NCBI RefSeq assembly: GCF_001921865.1
Contig: NZ_MSCT01000008.1
Coordinates: forward strand, 310,001-374,000
Direction: 5' to 3'
From: Pseudomonas chlororaphis
Lineage (GTDB): Bacteria > Pseudomonadota > Gammaproteobacteria > Pseudomonadales > Pseudomonadaceae
DNA: 64,000 bases
Below, one piece after another: positions 1 to 7,305 of this stretch (positions are counted from its first letter, which is position 1; every line of letters starts with the position of its first letter). Position numbers and translations under genes: made by a program. The notes beneath the pieces were generated by a model. It saw only the letters and a program-made list of their open reading frames with translations. It did no database searches and had not been told where the DNA came from.

Positions 1-128
1 CCCCTGGCGCGAACATGGCGATTCCTCGGCATGTCATGCCTATTCCTCCGCCATCGGCGATTTGCCCGCGGTATTGGCGTGCAGACCTGCGATGATGTTT
101 TTATCCCTTTTTCCGTGAAGTTTTCGCC

Positions 129-1019
129 ATGCTGTTGACCCGCCATCTTGATGCCAATGCCACCCTGGTATCCCTGATCCAGCCCCTTGCGAGCCGCGAA
201 GGTTTCGCCTCCACGCACCTGCCCGGGGTCAAGGTGCTGCGGGCCAGCCGCGACGTGGCCCGCGGTCCGCAGATCTACGAGCCGAGCCTGATGATCATCG
301 TCCAGGGCAGCAAGCTGGCGTACCTGGGGCCGCGGGTCCTGGAGTACGGCGCCGGGCATTACCTGATCCAGGCCCTCTCGGTGCCCTTCGAGTGCGAGAC
401 CTTCGCCATGCCCGACGCGCCGTTGTTCGGGGTGTCCATCGCCATCGACCGGGTGTTGCTGGGCGAACTGGTATTGGCGATGGGGGCCGTGGCGGGGCGC
501 GATATCCAGGCGCAGACCCCGGAGTCCATGACCTCGGTGGTACTCGACGACACCATGCGCGGTTGCGTGGAGCGGCTGCTGCGCTGCCTGCACGATCCTC
601 TGGAGTGCAAGGTCATGGGCCAGGCGCGCTTGCGCGAGTTGATGTTCACGGTGTTGCGCGGGCCCCAGGCCGATGTGTTGCGCGCCCTGGTGGAGCAGCA
701 TGGGCGGTTTGCCCGGATCTCCGGCGCGCTGAACCACCTGCACGAGCATTACACCGAGCCGCTGAACGTCGAGACCCTGGCCCGTTGCGCGAACATGAGC
801 GCTTCGACCTTCCACGAACACTTCAAACGCAGCACGCTGCTGTCGCCGGTGCAGTACCTCAAGCGCTTGCGCCTGCTCAAGGCCCAGCAGTTGCTGTTGG
901 GGGAGGGACTGGGCGTGGCCCAGGTGGCGCATCGGGTGGGTTACCAGAGCACCTCGCAGTTCAGCCGCGAGTACAAGCGCTATTTCGAGCGCAACCCGGG
1001 GGATGAGCGCGCGGCTTGA
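129..1019 (+). CDS. AraC family transcriptional regulator
   Basis: A DNA-binding regulator of 296 residues. The N-terminal ~180 residues resemble the AraC_N cupin-like effector domain, with the family phrase PSLMIIVQGSK near residue 52. The C-terminal ~95 residues carry two helix-turn-helix units, the second within VAQVAHRVGYQSTSQFSREY, typical of AraC/XylS proteins. Such regulators usually control a neighbouring gene, but here the next gene (ETF-QO) converges on it and the upstream side lies outside the window, so the target cannot be named. The start ATG follows a weak GTGAAG ribosome site. The family call is firm; the effector is unknown. Confidence 0.9.
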   Translation: MLLTRHLDANATLVSLIQPLASREGFASTHLPGVKVLRASRDVARGPQIYEPSLMIIVQGSKLAYLGPRVLEYGAGHYLIQALSVPFECETFAMPDAPLFGVSIAIDRVLLGELVLAMGAVAGRDIQAQTPESMTSVVLDDTMRGCVERLLRCLHDPLECKVMGQARLRELMFTVLRGPQADVLRALVEQHGRFARISGALNHLHEHYTEPLNVETLARCANMSASTFHEHFKRSTLLSPVQYLKRLRLLKAQQLLLGEGLGVAQVAHRVGYQSTSQFSREYKRYFERNPGDERAA

Positions 1020-1076
1020 TGGGCTGGCAGCGCTTTGCGGTGAGGTCCGTCCAGGCGATACCTAATCGCGGATATG

Positions 1077-1104
1077 AAAAAGGCCCCCATTCGGGAGCCT
1101 TTTT
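1077..1104. terminator. bidirectional intrinsic terminator
   Basis: AAAAAGGC and GCCTTTTT flank a short CCC/GGG stem. The hairpin lies between the convergent AraC and ETF-QO genes and has A and T runs on opposite sides, so it can end transcripts from both directions. Confidence 0.75.
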
Positions 1105-1118
1105 ATCAAGCGGATGCC

Positions 1119-2783
1119 TTACATGTTCGGGTAAGTCGGGCCGCCCGCGCCTTCCGGCGTGACCCAGGTGATGTTCTGGGCCGGGTCCTTGATGTCGCAG
1201 GTCTTGCAGTGCACGCAGTTCTGCGCGTTGATCTGGAAGCGCTTCTCGCCGTCTTCCTTGGTGATCACTTCATACACCCCGGCCGGGCAGTAGCGCTGGG
1301 CCGGCTCGTCGTACAGCGGCAGGTTCTTGTTCAGCGGGATGCTCGGATCGGTCAGCTTCAGGTGGCAAGGCTGCTCTTCTTCATGGTTGGTGCCGGAGAT
1401 GAACACCGAGCTGAGTTTGTCGAAGCTGAGCTTGCCGTCCGGTTTCGGGTAGTCGATCTTCTTGCAGTCCGCCGCCAGCTTCAGGCAGGCGTAGTCCGGC
1501 TTGGTGTCGTGCAGGGTGAACGGCAGCTTGCCGCCGAAAATGTTCTGGTCGATCCAGTTGAAACCGCCGCCGACGATCGCGCCGAACTTGTGGATCGCCG
1601 GACCGAAGTTGCGGCTGGCGAACAGTTCTTCGTACAGCCAGCTGGACTTGAACGCCTCGACATAGGTGTTCAGCTCGTCGGCGCCTTCGGAGCCGGCGAA
1701 CAGCGCGTCGGCCACGGCGTCGGCGGCGAGCATGCCGGACTTCATGGCGGTGTGGCTGCCCTTGATCTTGGCGAAGTTCAGGGTGCCCAGGTCGCAGCCG
1801 ATCAGCGCGCCGCCCTTGAACACCATCTTCGGCAGCGAGTTCAGGCCGCCTTTGCAGATAGCCCGCGCGCCGTAGCTGATGCGCTTGCCGCCTTCCAGGT
1901 ATTGCTTGAGCACCGGGTGGTGCTTGAGGCGCTGGAATTCGTCGAACGGCGACAGGTAGGTATTGCTGTAGGACAGGTCGACGATCAGGCCGACCACCAC
2001 CTGGTTGTTTTCCAGGTGATAAAGGAACGAACCGCCGGTGTTCTCGGTGCCCATGATGTCCAGCGGCCAGCCGGCGGTGTGCACCACCAGGCCTGGCTGA
2101 TGCTTGGCCGGGTCGATTTCCCAGATTTCCTTGAGGCCGATGCCGTAGTGCTGGGCATCGGCGTCGCTGTCCAGGTTGAAGCGCTTGATCAGTTGCTTGC
2201 CGATGTGGCCGCGGCAGCCTTCGGCGAACAGGGTGTACTTGCCGCGCAGTTCCATGCCGGGGGTGTACAGGCCTTCCTTCGGGTTGCCTTCGCGGTCGAC
2301 GCCCAGGTCGCCGGTGATGATCCCGCGGACCACGCCGTTCTCGTCGAACAGCGCTTCCTGGGCGGCGAAGCCCGGGTAGATTTCCACGCCCAGGTTCTCG
2401 GCCTGCTGGGCCAGCCAGCGGCACAGGTTGCCCAGGGAGATAATGTAGTTGCCTTCGTTGTGCATGGTCTTGGGCACAAAGAAGTCAGGAACCTTTTGCC
2501 CGCTTTCGGCGTTTTTCAGCACGAAAATATCGTCGCGGGTAACCGGCGTGTTCAACGGCGCGCCGAGTTCCTTCCAGTCCGGGAACAGTTCGTTCAGGGC
2601 CCGTGGTTCGAATACCGCGCCGGACAGGATATGAGCACCGACTTCGGAGCCTTTCTCGACCACGCAGACGCTGATTTCCTTACCGGCTTCGGCGGCCTTC
2701 TGCTTCAGTCGGCAGGCGGCGGACAAGCCAGCGGGGCCGGCACCGACGATGACCACGTCGAATTCCATGTATTCGCGTTCCAC
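1119..2783 (-). CDS. etfD: electron transfer flavoprotein-ubiquinone oxidoreductase
   Basis: Membrane-associated enzyme of 554 residues that passes electrons from reduced ETF (from acyl-CoA dehydrogenases and amino-acid oxidation) to ubiquinone. The N-terminal FAD motif GAGPAG is at residues 14-19. The C-terminal ferredoxin-like domain supplies the 4Fe-4S cysteines (C499 and C523-x2-C526-x2-C529, in CVHCKTC). Length fits the bacterial family (~550). The start is GTG, with AGGAGA about 7 bases upstream. It is divergent from etfB-etfA, its electron donors, and shares a 557-bp control region with a PsrA-like operator. Also called etfQO or fixC-like in some annotations; identity is secure. Confidence 0.97.
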   Translation of the reverse strand: MEREYMEFDVVIVGAGPAGLSAACRLKQKAAEAGKEISVCVVEKGSEVGAHILSGAVFEPRALNELFPDWKELGAPLNTPVTRDDIFVLKNAESGQKVPDFFVPKTMHNEGNYIISLGNLCRWLAQQAENLGVEIYPGFAAQEALFDENGVVRGIITGDLGVDREGNPKEGLYTPGMELRGKYTLFAEGCRGHIGKQLIKRFNLDSDADAQHYGIGLKEIWEIDPAKHQPGLVVHTAGWPLDIMGTENTGGSFLYHLENNQVVVGLIVDLSYSNTYLSPFDEFQRLKHHPVLKQYLEGGKRISYGARAICKGGLNSLPKMVFKGGALIGCDLGTLNFAKIKGSHTAMKSGMLAADAVADALFAGSEGADELNTYVEAFKSSWLYEELFASRNFGPAIHKFGAIVGGGFNWIDQNIFGGKLPFTLHDTKPDYACLKLAADCKKIDYPKPDGKLSFDKLSSVFISGTNHEEEQPCHLKLTDPSIPLNKNLPLYDEPAQRYCPAGVYEVITKEDGEKRFQINAQNCVHCKTCDIKDPAQNITWVTPEGAGGPTYPNM

Positions 2784-2908
2784 TAGGCTATCTCCTACTC
2801 AAGGCTCAACGGTTTTTTCTAATTGGAGGTTGGGTGTCGCATCGATGATTTTCTCCGCCTTGCAGGGGAGGGAACAATGAACGACCCGCCTTTCTCTCTG
2901 GGCGGCGC

Positions 2909-2937
2909 ATTATATCTACACCACTCCTAGCGTCCAA
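2909..2937 (-). promoter_or_regulatory. predicted sigma-70 promoter of etfD
   Basis: On the minus strand TTGGAC (2937-2932) and TATAAT (2914-2909) are separated by exactly 17 bases. The PsrA-like box lies immediately upstream of the -35. The -10 matches consensus perfectly; the -35 matches only partly. Confidence 0.6.
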
Positions 2938-2939
2938 TA

Positions 2940-2953
2940 CAAACGTTTGTTTG
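2940..2953. promoter_or_regulatory. PsrA-like operator
   Basis: CAAAC, four bases, then GTTTG: an exact fit to the published PsrA pattern (G/C)AAAC-N2-4-GTTTG(C/G). PsrA is a TetR-family sensor of long-chain fatty acids in Pseudomonas. The box abuts the predicted etfD promoter, which suits genes that take electrons from beta-oxidation. That PsrA acts here is inferred. Confidence 0.6.
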
Positions 2954-3082
2954 AATTTGCTGGAGCCCATGTAAATCAAAGAAGCGCGGCTTATGACTGG
3001 CCATTTTGGCGTATTGACCAGAATAGGTGTTCCGGTCAAGATACGGTCGGTTTTGCGCTCGCCGTAGGCTGACTGTTGGTTT

Positions 3083-3270
3083 CAAGAGCACCTCTAAAGA
3101 CAGGGCGAAGGCAGTAAAGGTGACGCAAGGCGCGGATTGAGCGCGCAGTTTACACGCCGCGATAAAGAATGACCGGTCAGTCGCCACTGACGAACGGTCG
3201 TCATCCCGTGAGCAGGGTCATCTGTCTGCTGTTGCAAGAGTCAATGCCAGCGTTTTTAGAGGTGCCCTTG
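3083..3270. repeat. 188-bp element with 16-bp terminal inverted repeats (MITE-like)
   Basis: CAAGAGCACCTCTAAA at 3083-3098 and TTTAGAGGTGCCCTTG at 3255-3270 are inverted copies matching at 15 of 16 bases. Nothing inside codes for a protein. The arrangement resembles a non-autonomous mobile element or the decayed ends of a small insertion sequence. No clear target-site duplication was seen. Confidence 0.45.
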
Positions 3271-3340
3271 TGCCCGATGAGCATCAACCGCCAGGTTCGC
3301 CTAGGCGACTTTCTTTTCACCGGAGAGTAACGAGGAATCC

Positions 3341-4090
3341 ATGAAGGTTCTTGTAGCTGTCAAACGCGTTGTCGATTACAACGTCAAGGTTCGCGTCAAG
3401 GCGGACAATTCCGGCGTCGACCTCGCCAACGTCAAGATGTCGATGAACCCTTTCTGCGAAATCGCAGTGGAAGAAGCCGTACGCCTGAAAGAAAAAGGCG
3501 TTGCGACTGAAATCGTCGTCGTCTCCATCGGCCCGTCCACCGCTCAGGAACAGCTGCGTACCGCGCTGGCTCTGGGTGCCGACCGCGCCATCCTCGTCGA
3601 ATCCGCTGAAGACCTGACTTCCCTGGCCGTGGCCAAGCTGCTCAAGGCCGTGGTCGACAAGGAACAGCCTCAGCTGGTGATCCTGGGCAAACAGGCCATC
3701 GACAGCGACAACAACCAGACCGGCCAGATGCTCGCTGCACTGAGCGGCTACGGTCAGGGCACTTTCGCCTCGAAAGTCGAAGTCTCCGGCGACAGCGTTG
3801 CCGTGACCCGCGAAATCGACGGCGGCGCGCAGACCGTTTCCCTGAAACTGCCAGCGATCGTCACCACCGACCTGCGTTTGAACGAGCCGCGCTACGCGTC
3901 CCTGCCAAACATCATGAAAGCCAAGAAGAAGCCTCTCGAGACGCTGACTCCGGACGCTTTGGGCGTTTCCACCGCCTCCACCAACAAGACCCTGAAAGTC
4001 GAAGCGCCGGCTGCACGCAGCGCGGGTATCAAGGTCAAGTCGGTGGCTGAACTGGTCGAGAAACTGAAAAACGAAGCGAAGGTAATCTGA
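3341..4090 (+). CDS. etfB: electron transfer flavoprotein subunit beta
   Basis: Beta subunit (249 residues) of the soluble FAD/AMP heterodimer that collects electrons from acyl-CoA and other dehydrogenases and hands them to ETF-QO. It starts [20 protein letters not shown], as ETF-beta proteins do. The signature region near residues 120-150 ([20 protein letters not shown]) binds AMP. GAGGAATCC precedes the ATG. etfA follows after 2 bases, so the two are one transcript ended by the hairpin at 5041. Identity is secure. Confidence 0.97.
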   Translation: MKVLVAVKRVVDYNVKVRVKADNSGVDLANVKMSMNPFCEIAVEEAVRLKEKGVATEIVVVSIGPSTAQEQLRTALALGADRAILVESAEDLTSLAVAKLLKAVVDKEQPQLVILGKQAIDSDNNQTGQMLAALSGYGQGTFASKVEVSGDSVAVTREIDGGAQTVSLKLPAIVTTDLRLNEPRYASLPNIMKAKKKPLETLTPDALGVSTASTNKTLKVEAPAARSAGIKVKSVAELVEKLKNEAKVI

Positions 4091-4092
4091 TC

Positions 4093-5022
4093 ATGACTAT
4101 CTTGGTAATCGCCGAACACGACAACAAGGTGCTGGCTCCGGCCACCCTGAACACCGTGGCTGCCGCTGCCAAAATCGGCGGCGACATCCACGTTCTGGTT
4201 GCAGGCCAGGGCGCTGGCGCCGTGGCTGAAGCCGCCGCGAAAATCGCTGGTGTGAGCAAAGTCCTGAACGCTGACAATGCTGCCTACGCGCATCAGTTGC
4301 CGGAAAACGTCGCTCCGCTGGTCGCTGAACTGGGCAAGGGCTACAGCCACATCCTGGCTGCCGCTACTTCCAACGGCAAAAACATCCTGCCGCGCGTTGC
4401 TGCCCAGCTGGACGTTGACCAGATCTCCGAGATCATCTCGGTAGAAAGCGCTGATACCTTCAAGCGTCCGATCTACGCCGGTAACGCCATCGCTACCGTG
4501 CAATCGACCGCTGCGATCAAAGTGATCACCGTGCGTGCCACCGGTTTCGATCCGGTTGCCGCTGAAGGTGGTTCGGCTGCCGTTGAATCGGTTGCCGCTG
4601 CTCACAACGCCGGCACTTCCAGCTTCGTCAGCGAAGAGCTGGCCAAGTCCGACCGTCCTGAGCTGACCGCTGCCAAGATCGTCGTTTCCGGCGGCCGCGG
4701 CATGCAGAACGGCGACAACTTCAAGCACCTGTACGCCCTGGCCGACAAGCTGGGTGCAGCCGTGGGCGCTTCGCGCGCCGCGGTCGACGCAGGTTTCGTA
4801 CCGAACGACATGCAGGTCGGCCAGACCGGCAAGATCGTTGCGCCACAGCTGTACATCGCCGTCGGTATCTCCGGCGCGATCCAGCACCTGGCCGGTATGA
4901 AAGACTCCAAGGTGATCGTTGCGATCAACAAGGACGAAGAAGCGCCGATCTTCCAGGTTGCCGATTACGGCCTGGTAGCGGACTTGTTCGAAGCCGTACC
5001 TGAGCTGGAGAAGCTGGTCTAA
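4093..5022 (+). CDS. etfA: electron transfer flavoprotein subunit alpha
   Basis: Alpha subunit (309 residues), which carries the FAD. The C-terminal FAD-binding domain is clear from about residue 190: [42 protein letters not shown] and [10 protein letters not shown] are the conserved blocks. Translation is probably coupled to etfB, 2 bp upstream. With EtfB it feeds the quinone reductase encoded divergently at 1119-2783, so the whole electron path from acyl-CoA dehydrogenases to ubiquinone lies in 4 kb. Identity is secure. Confidence 0.97.
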   Translation: MTILVIAEHDNKVLAPATLNTVAAAAKIGGDIHVLVAGQGAGAVAEAAAKIAGVSKVLNADNAAYAHQLPENVAPLVAELGKGYSHILAAATSNGKNILPRVAAQLDVDQISEIISVESADTFKRPIYAGNAIATVQSTAAIKVITVRATGFDPVAAEGGSAAVESVAAAHNAGTSSFVSEELAKSDRPELTAAKIVVSGGRGMQNGDNFKHLYALADKLGAAVGASRAAVDAGFVPNDMQVGQTGKIVAPQLYIAVGISGAIQHLAGMKDSKVIVAINKDEEAPIFQVADYGLVADLFEAVPELEKLV

Positions 5023-5040
5023 TCCAGCGGCTTCACTTAT

Positions 5041-5071
5041 AAAGAGCCCGGTCTTTTGGCCGGGCTTTTTT
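5041..5071 (+). terminator. intrinsic terminator of etfBA
   Basis: AGCCCGG / CCGGGCT stem with an 8-base loop followed by TTTTT, about 20 bp after the etfA stop. Confidence 0.85.
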
Positions 5072-5103
5072 ATTGTCTGGGATTTGAGTGGGAGAATTTC
5101 GCC

Positions 5104-5928
5104 ATGGAACTGCGCCGCCTGGGAGGCCTGTCAGTGCTGCTGGGACTGACCCTGATGCCGTTGTTGTCGCTGGCCGCCGGCAAGTGCGAGCGCCTGGTGG
5201 TGACCGGCAGCCCGGACGCTCCGCCGTATCTGTGGCGCGACCCGCAGGATCCCGTCCACCTGATCGGTGCGAGCGCCGACCTGCTGCAACAGGTGGCGCA
5301 GGAACTGGGGATCAAGGTCGAAGTGTTGTATGCCGGTAAACGCTCCGCCGCTCTCGACGAAGTGCGCAGCGGGCGCATGGACATGCTGGCCGACGCGCCG
5401 CTGACCGTGAGCGAGCTGGACGCGCTGGACTACATCCACCCGCCGTTGCTGGAAAACGACTTCCTGGTCTGGACCCGCAAAGGCTCGGCGCTGAGCTATA
5501 GCCAGCCGTCGGACTTGCACGGGCACTCTGGCGCGCTGTCGGAAAGGGCACGCCTGACGCCGTCCTTCGAGGCCTTCGCCAAGGAGCAATTGAGCCTGGC
5601 GCGCATGCCGAATCTGACCCAGGCGTTCCAGAAGCTGCTGCTGGGGGAGGTGGAGTACGTCCTCGCTGGACGCTACGCCGGCACGGCCCTGGCCCAGTCG
5701 CTGGGCATGGCCAACGATCTGCTGGCTTTCCCCCAGCCCGCCGACAAACCCGGGCTGTTCCTGGCCGTCTCCCATAACTCCGCCTGCAACGACCCATGGT
5801 TGCGCGGACAGCTGGCAAAAAAGATGACAGAATTGCCCGCGTCCGGTCTGACGGAAACCGTGCTGCAGCGCAATCTCGAGCGTTGGAAGGCACAGTTGCA
5901 GCAACCTGTCGGCACCCCCAAACAGTAG
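5104..5928 (+). CDS. periplasmic solute-binding protein (SBP family 3-like)
   Basis: A 274-residue protein with a signal peptide (VLLGLTLMPLLSLAAG) and the amino-acid/solute-binding fold. VTGSPDAPPYLWRDP near the mature N-terminus and ADLLQQVAQELGIKVEVLYA are typical of family 3 binding proteins. The ATG at 5104 is preferred over an in-frame codon at 5056 because GGGAGAA lies upstream and the signal peptide then begins correctly. No transporter genes are next to it. Two lipoprotein genes follow in the same direction 9 bp later, so it may sense or scavenge a ligand at the envelope. Ligand unknown. Confidence 0.8.
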   Translation: MELRRLGGLSVLLGLTLMPLLSLAAGKCERLVVTGSPDAPPYLWRDPQDPVHLIGASADLLQQVAQELGIKVEVLYAGKRSAALDEVRSGRMDMLADAPLTVSELDALDYIHPPLLENDFLVWTRKGSALSYSQPSDLHGHSGALSERARLTPSFEAFAKEQLSLARMPNLTQAFQKLLLGEVEYVLAGRYAGTALAQSLGMANDLLAFPQPADKPGLFLAVSHNSACNDPWLRGQLAKKMTELPASGLTETVLQRNLERWKAQLQQPVGTPKQ

Positions 5929-5937
5929 GGATTTCTT

Positions 5938-6294
5938 GTGAGTATTCGACCTCTTTTCGCTGCCCTGGCCGTTCTGGCTCTGGCGGGTTGTGCAGCCGAT
6001 CCGGCGCCGAATGAACAAATGCGCCTGACCGAGCAAACCCTGGCCCAGGCCAAGGCAGTCGGGGCCACGGCAGAGGATGTGCCGGAGATGAAACTGGCCG
6101 AAGACAAATTCGCCCGCGCCCAGCGCAACCTGCAGGAAGAGTCGTTCAAGCACGCGCGCATGCGTGCCGAGCAGGCGGAACTGGATGCGCGGCTGGCCGA
6201 GGCCCGGGTCCTGACCCTGAAAAGCCAGGAACAACTGAACCTGCTCCAGACCCGCATCACTCGTCTGCGCAAGCAACTGGGAGATGCCCAATGA
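5938..6294 (+). CDS. DUF4398-type lipoprotein
   Basis: A small (118 residues) probable outer-membrane lipoprotein. The lipobox LAGC ends the signal peptide, followed by AADPAPNEQ. The mature part is almost all charged helix (QTLAQAKAVGATAEDVPEMK onward), likely coiled coil, matching DUF4398. The start is GTG with AGGGA upstream. It overlaps the next gene by 4 bases (ATGA), so the two are translationally coupled; both begin with the same kind of domain. Function unknown; an envelope structural role is inferred. Confidence 0.75.
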   Translation: MSIRPLFAALAVLALAGCAADPAPNEQMRLTEQTLAQAKAVGATAEDVPEMKLAEDKFARAQRNLQEESFKHARMRAEQAELDARLAEARVLTLKSQEQLNLLQTRITRLRKQLGDAQ

Positions 6295-7103
6295 TTCGTC
6301 TGACCCAGGTAGTGAGTGGTGTGTTGCTGATCGCTTGCGCCGGCCTCTACGGCTGTGCGGGGCAGCGCAGCGAAGCGGCGCTGGAGCAGGCCGGCAACGA
6401 CTTCCAGAAGGTCAAGGAAGACTCCAACGTACTGCGCATCGCGCCCAAGGATGTGATCCGTGCCGGGGAGTCCCTGGCCCGCGCCGATCGCCTGTCCAGC
6501 TACTGGGGCAGCGGTGCGGATGTGGTGCATTACGCCTACCTCAGCCAGCGCTACAGCGAAATTGCCCGCGAGCACACCAACCAGGCGCTGAACCAGGAGC
6601 AGGCGGCCAAACTCGAACTGGAGCGCCAGCGCCTGCAGTTGGCCCTGCGCGAAGCGAAGTTGCTGAGCGTGCAGCAACAGGGCAAGTGGCTGGAAGAGCA
6701 GATTGCCAGCCTGGCCACCACCCAGACCGATCGCGGGCTGGTGATGACCCTGGGCGACGTCTTGTTCGACACCGGCGAGGCGGAACTCAAGAGTTCGGCC
6801 AACCGCACCGTGCTGAAGGTCGTGCAGTTCCTCCAGCTGAACCCCAAGCGCGTGGTGCGGATCGAGGGCTATACCGACAACACCGGCGACAAGCAGGGCA
6901 ATCTGAAACTGTCCCGCGACCGGGCTCAGGCTGTGGCCGATGTCCTGGCGGACCTGGGCGTCGACGAAAAGCGTATCCAGGTCGAAGGCTACGGCGACGA
7001 TTACCCGGTCGAGGTCAACGCCTCGGAACGCGGACGGGCGCAGAACCGTCGGGTGGAAATCGTCTTCTCCGACGAGAAGGGCCAGCTGGGCGCGGCCCGC
7101 TAA
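6291..7103 (+). CDS. OmpA-family lipoprotein with DUF4398 N-terminus
   Basis: A 270-residue lipoprotein (lipobox LYGC). An N-terminal helical DUF4398-like part (to about residue 140) is followed by an OmpA C-terminal peptidoglycan-binding domain: LFDTGEAELKSS, IEGYTDNTG, LSRDRAQAVADVL and the closing RAQNRRVEIVFS. The protein probably tethers the outer membrane to the cell wall. It is coupled by a 4-base overlap to the smaller lipoprotein upstream and ends at a strong terminator. The domain call is firm; the physiological role is not known. Confidence 0.88.
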   Translation: MIRLTQVVSGVLLIACAGLYGCAGQRSEAALEQAGNDFQKVKEDSNVLRIAPKDVIRAGESLARADRLSSYWGSGADVVHYAYLSQRYSEIAREHTNQALNQEQAAKLELERQRLQLALREAKLLSVQQQGKWLEEQIASLATTQTDRGLVMTLGDVLFDTGEAELKSSANRTVLKVVQFLQLNPKRVVRIEGYTDNTGDKQGNLKLSRDRAQAVADVLADLGVDEKRIQVEGYGDDYPVEVNASERGRAQNRRVEIVFSDEKGQLGAAR

Positions 7104-7121
7104 AATAAGGCCCGTCCCGAC

Positions 7122-7154
7122 AACCCGGTTTCCTTCGAGAAACCGGGTTTTTTT
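7122..7154 (+). terminator. intrinsic terminator
   Basis: AACCCGGTTTC / GAAACCGGGTT stem with a six-base loop and T7 tail, after the OmpA-type lipoprotein gene. Confidence 0.9.
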
Positions 7155-7225
7155 GTGCCTGACAATGGGCACACAAAACAGTACAGTTTTTGCTGACACT
7201 GCCCTGTATGGTCGACTATTGTGTT

Positions 7226-7259
7226 AACTGTCCCAGTACACTTATGAACTGTTCCGGTA
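7226..7259 (+). promoter_or_regulatory. direct repeats upstream of the MocR-type gene
   Basis: AACTGTCCCAGTA (7226-7238) and AACTGTTCCGGTA (7247-7259) recur with a 21-bp period, two turns of the helix. Related AACAGTACAGTT lies further upstream near 7177. Spaced direct repeats of this kind are common MocR/GntR operators, so autoregulation is likely, but this is inference. Confidence 0.5.
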
Positions 7260-7305
7260 TCGTCATCCACAAGAATAAAATGCCGGTGAAATCGAGTGCA
7301 GCGTC

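Larger units (their letters stand above)
2784..3340. other. divergent control region between etfD and etfBA
   Basis: 557 bp with no convincing gene. It holds a minus-strand promoter with a PsrA-like box (2909-2953), a 188-bp element bounded by inverted repeats (3083-3270), and a perfect 12-bp palindrome TCGCCTAGGCGA (3297-3308) in the presumed etfB leader. No clear plus-strand -35/-10 pair stood out. Confidence 0.6.

Noticed and set aside
1074..2786. 570-codon frame opposite ETF-quinone oxidoreductase
   Set aside because: Antisense shadow, starting inside a terminator hairpin and lacking any motif.
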